DNA of 64,000 bases from Bin55 sp964572845 (GTDB lineage Bacteria; Pseudomonadota; Gammaproteobacteria; Pseudomonadales; Azotimanducaceae), in NCBI GenBank assembly GCA_964572845.1, contig CAZNFX010000002.1:288648-352647 (forward strand), written 5' to 3'. The translations under genes and the position numbers were made by a program. Shown one piece after another: positions 63,946 through 64,000 of the stretch (positions are counted from its first letter, which is position 1; the number at the start of each line of letters is the position of its first letter). Below the pieces are notes generated by a model. The model worked only from the letters and a program-made list of their open reading frames with translations. It made no database searches and was not told where the DNA came from.

Positions 63946-64000
63946 TGTCAGGCGACACCAAAACTGACGCAATGGCGACATCAAAACTGACGCAATGGCG
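63945..64000. mobile_element. Repeat-bearing end of a second mobile element
   Basis: Just after the transposase breaks off, TGTC-AGGC-GACA (63946-63957) is followed by two perfect 19-base direct repeats: 63959-63977 and 63982-64000, start-to-start distance 23. Multiple short direct repeats near a terminus are typical of IS21-family ends, where they bind the transposase. The window ends inside this element, so its identity and other end cannot be seen. Confidence 0.6.

Noticed and set aside
1..64000. CRISPR array or cas genes
   Set aside because: No regularly spaced long repeats and no Cas-like protein are present; the only regular repeats are two 19-base copies at the right edge, belonging to a mobile element.

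Overview
The window looks like one chromosomal segment of a gammaproteobacterium of moderate G+C content, probably an uncultivated heterotroph. The evidence is gene order. The run lptM-lysA-dapF-DUF484-xerC-HAD phosphatase matches the lptM(yifL)-dapF-yigA-xerC-yigB block of enteric and pseudomonad genomes. trxA-rho and hemC-hemD divergent from argH are further gammaproteobacterial arrangements. There are no rRNA genes, and I recognised no tRNA genes and no CRISPR array. The genus cannot be read from the sequence.

Layout. 1-6.3 kb: CoA and lipid metabolism (VOC protein, FAD-linked oxidase, epoxide-hydrolase-like enzyme, SCP2-type thiolase, acyl-CoA carboxylase carboxyltransferase). 6.4-8.2 kb: two tandem TorF-like porins of identical length. 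8.4-11.8 kb: a fused indolepyruvate ferredoxin oxidoreductase. 11.8-14.3 kb: a c-type cytochrome, a P-II protein and threonine synthase. 14.3-18.9 kb: the lptM-lysA-dapF-DUF484-xerC-HAD operon on the minus strand. 19.1-21.1 kb: trxA and rho. 22.2-26.5 kb: hemD, hemC, argH and hemB. 26.7-29.4 kb: a TonB-dependent receptor with a perfect inverted repeat just before its start. 29.6-33.6 kb: yejABE without an adjacent yejF.

34-39 kb: flavoproteins, hydrolases and a ClpP paralogue translationally coupled to an alpha/beta hydrolase. 39-42 kb: a likely catabolic operon (enolase-superfamily dehydratase, enoyl-CoA hydratase, split MaoC dehydratase pair). 42.1-45.2 kb: an unusual signalling cassette with a small exported protein, a response regulator carrying two receiver domains, and a membrane histidine kinase. 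45.3-51 kb: thiolase, hydrolase, a CinA-like/nucleotidylyltransferase fusion, and an NCS2 nucleobase permease with an extra C-terminal ATPase-like domain. 51-53.6 kb: an ABC exporter whose permease gene is markedly AT-rich. 53.7-63 kb: more acyl-CoA enzymes, CoA-type Nudix hydrolase, MsrA, a Sel1-repeat lipoprotein, tRNA 2-selenouridine synthase and hydrolases. 63.2-64 kb: a GC-rich IS256-type transposase broken off near 63,945 by what looks like the repeat-bearing end of a second mobile element.

Functional theme: four enoyl-CoA hydratase/isomerases, two thiolases, a MaoC pair, a carboxyltransferase, an SDR and thioesterase/Nudix genes point to extensive fatty-acid or other acyl-CoA catabolism. 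These sit among housekeeping genes for lysine, threonine, arginine and heme synthesis. The least explained parts are the tandem-receiver two-component cassette, the permease-ATPase fusion, the CinA-nucleotidylyltransferase fusion and the nested mobile elements at the right edge.
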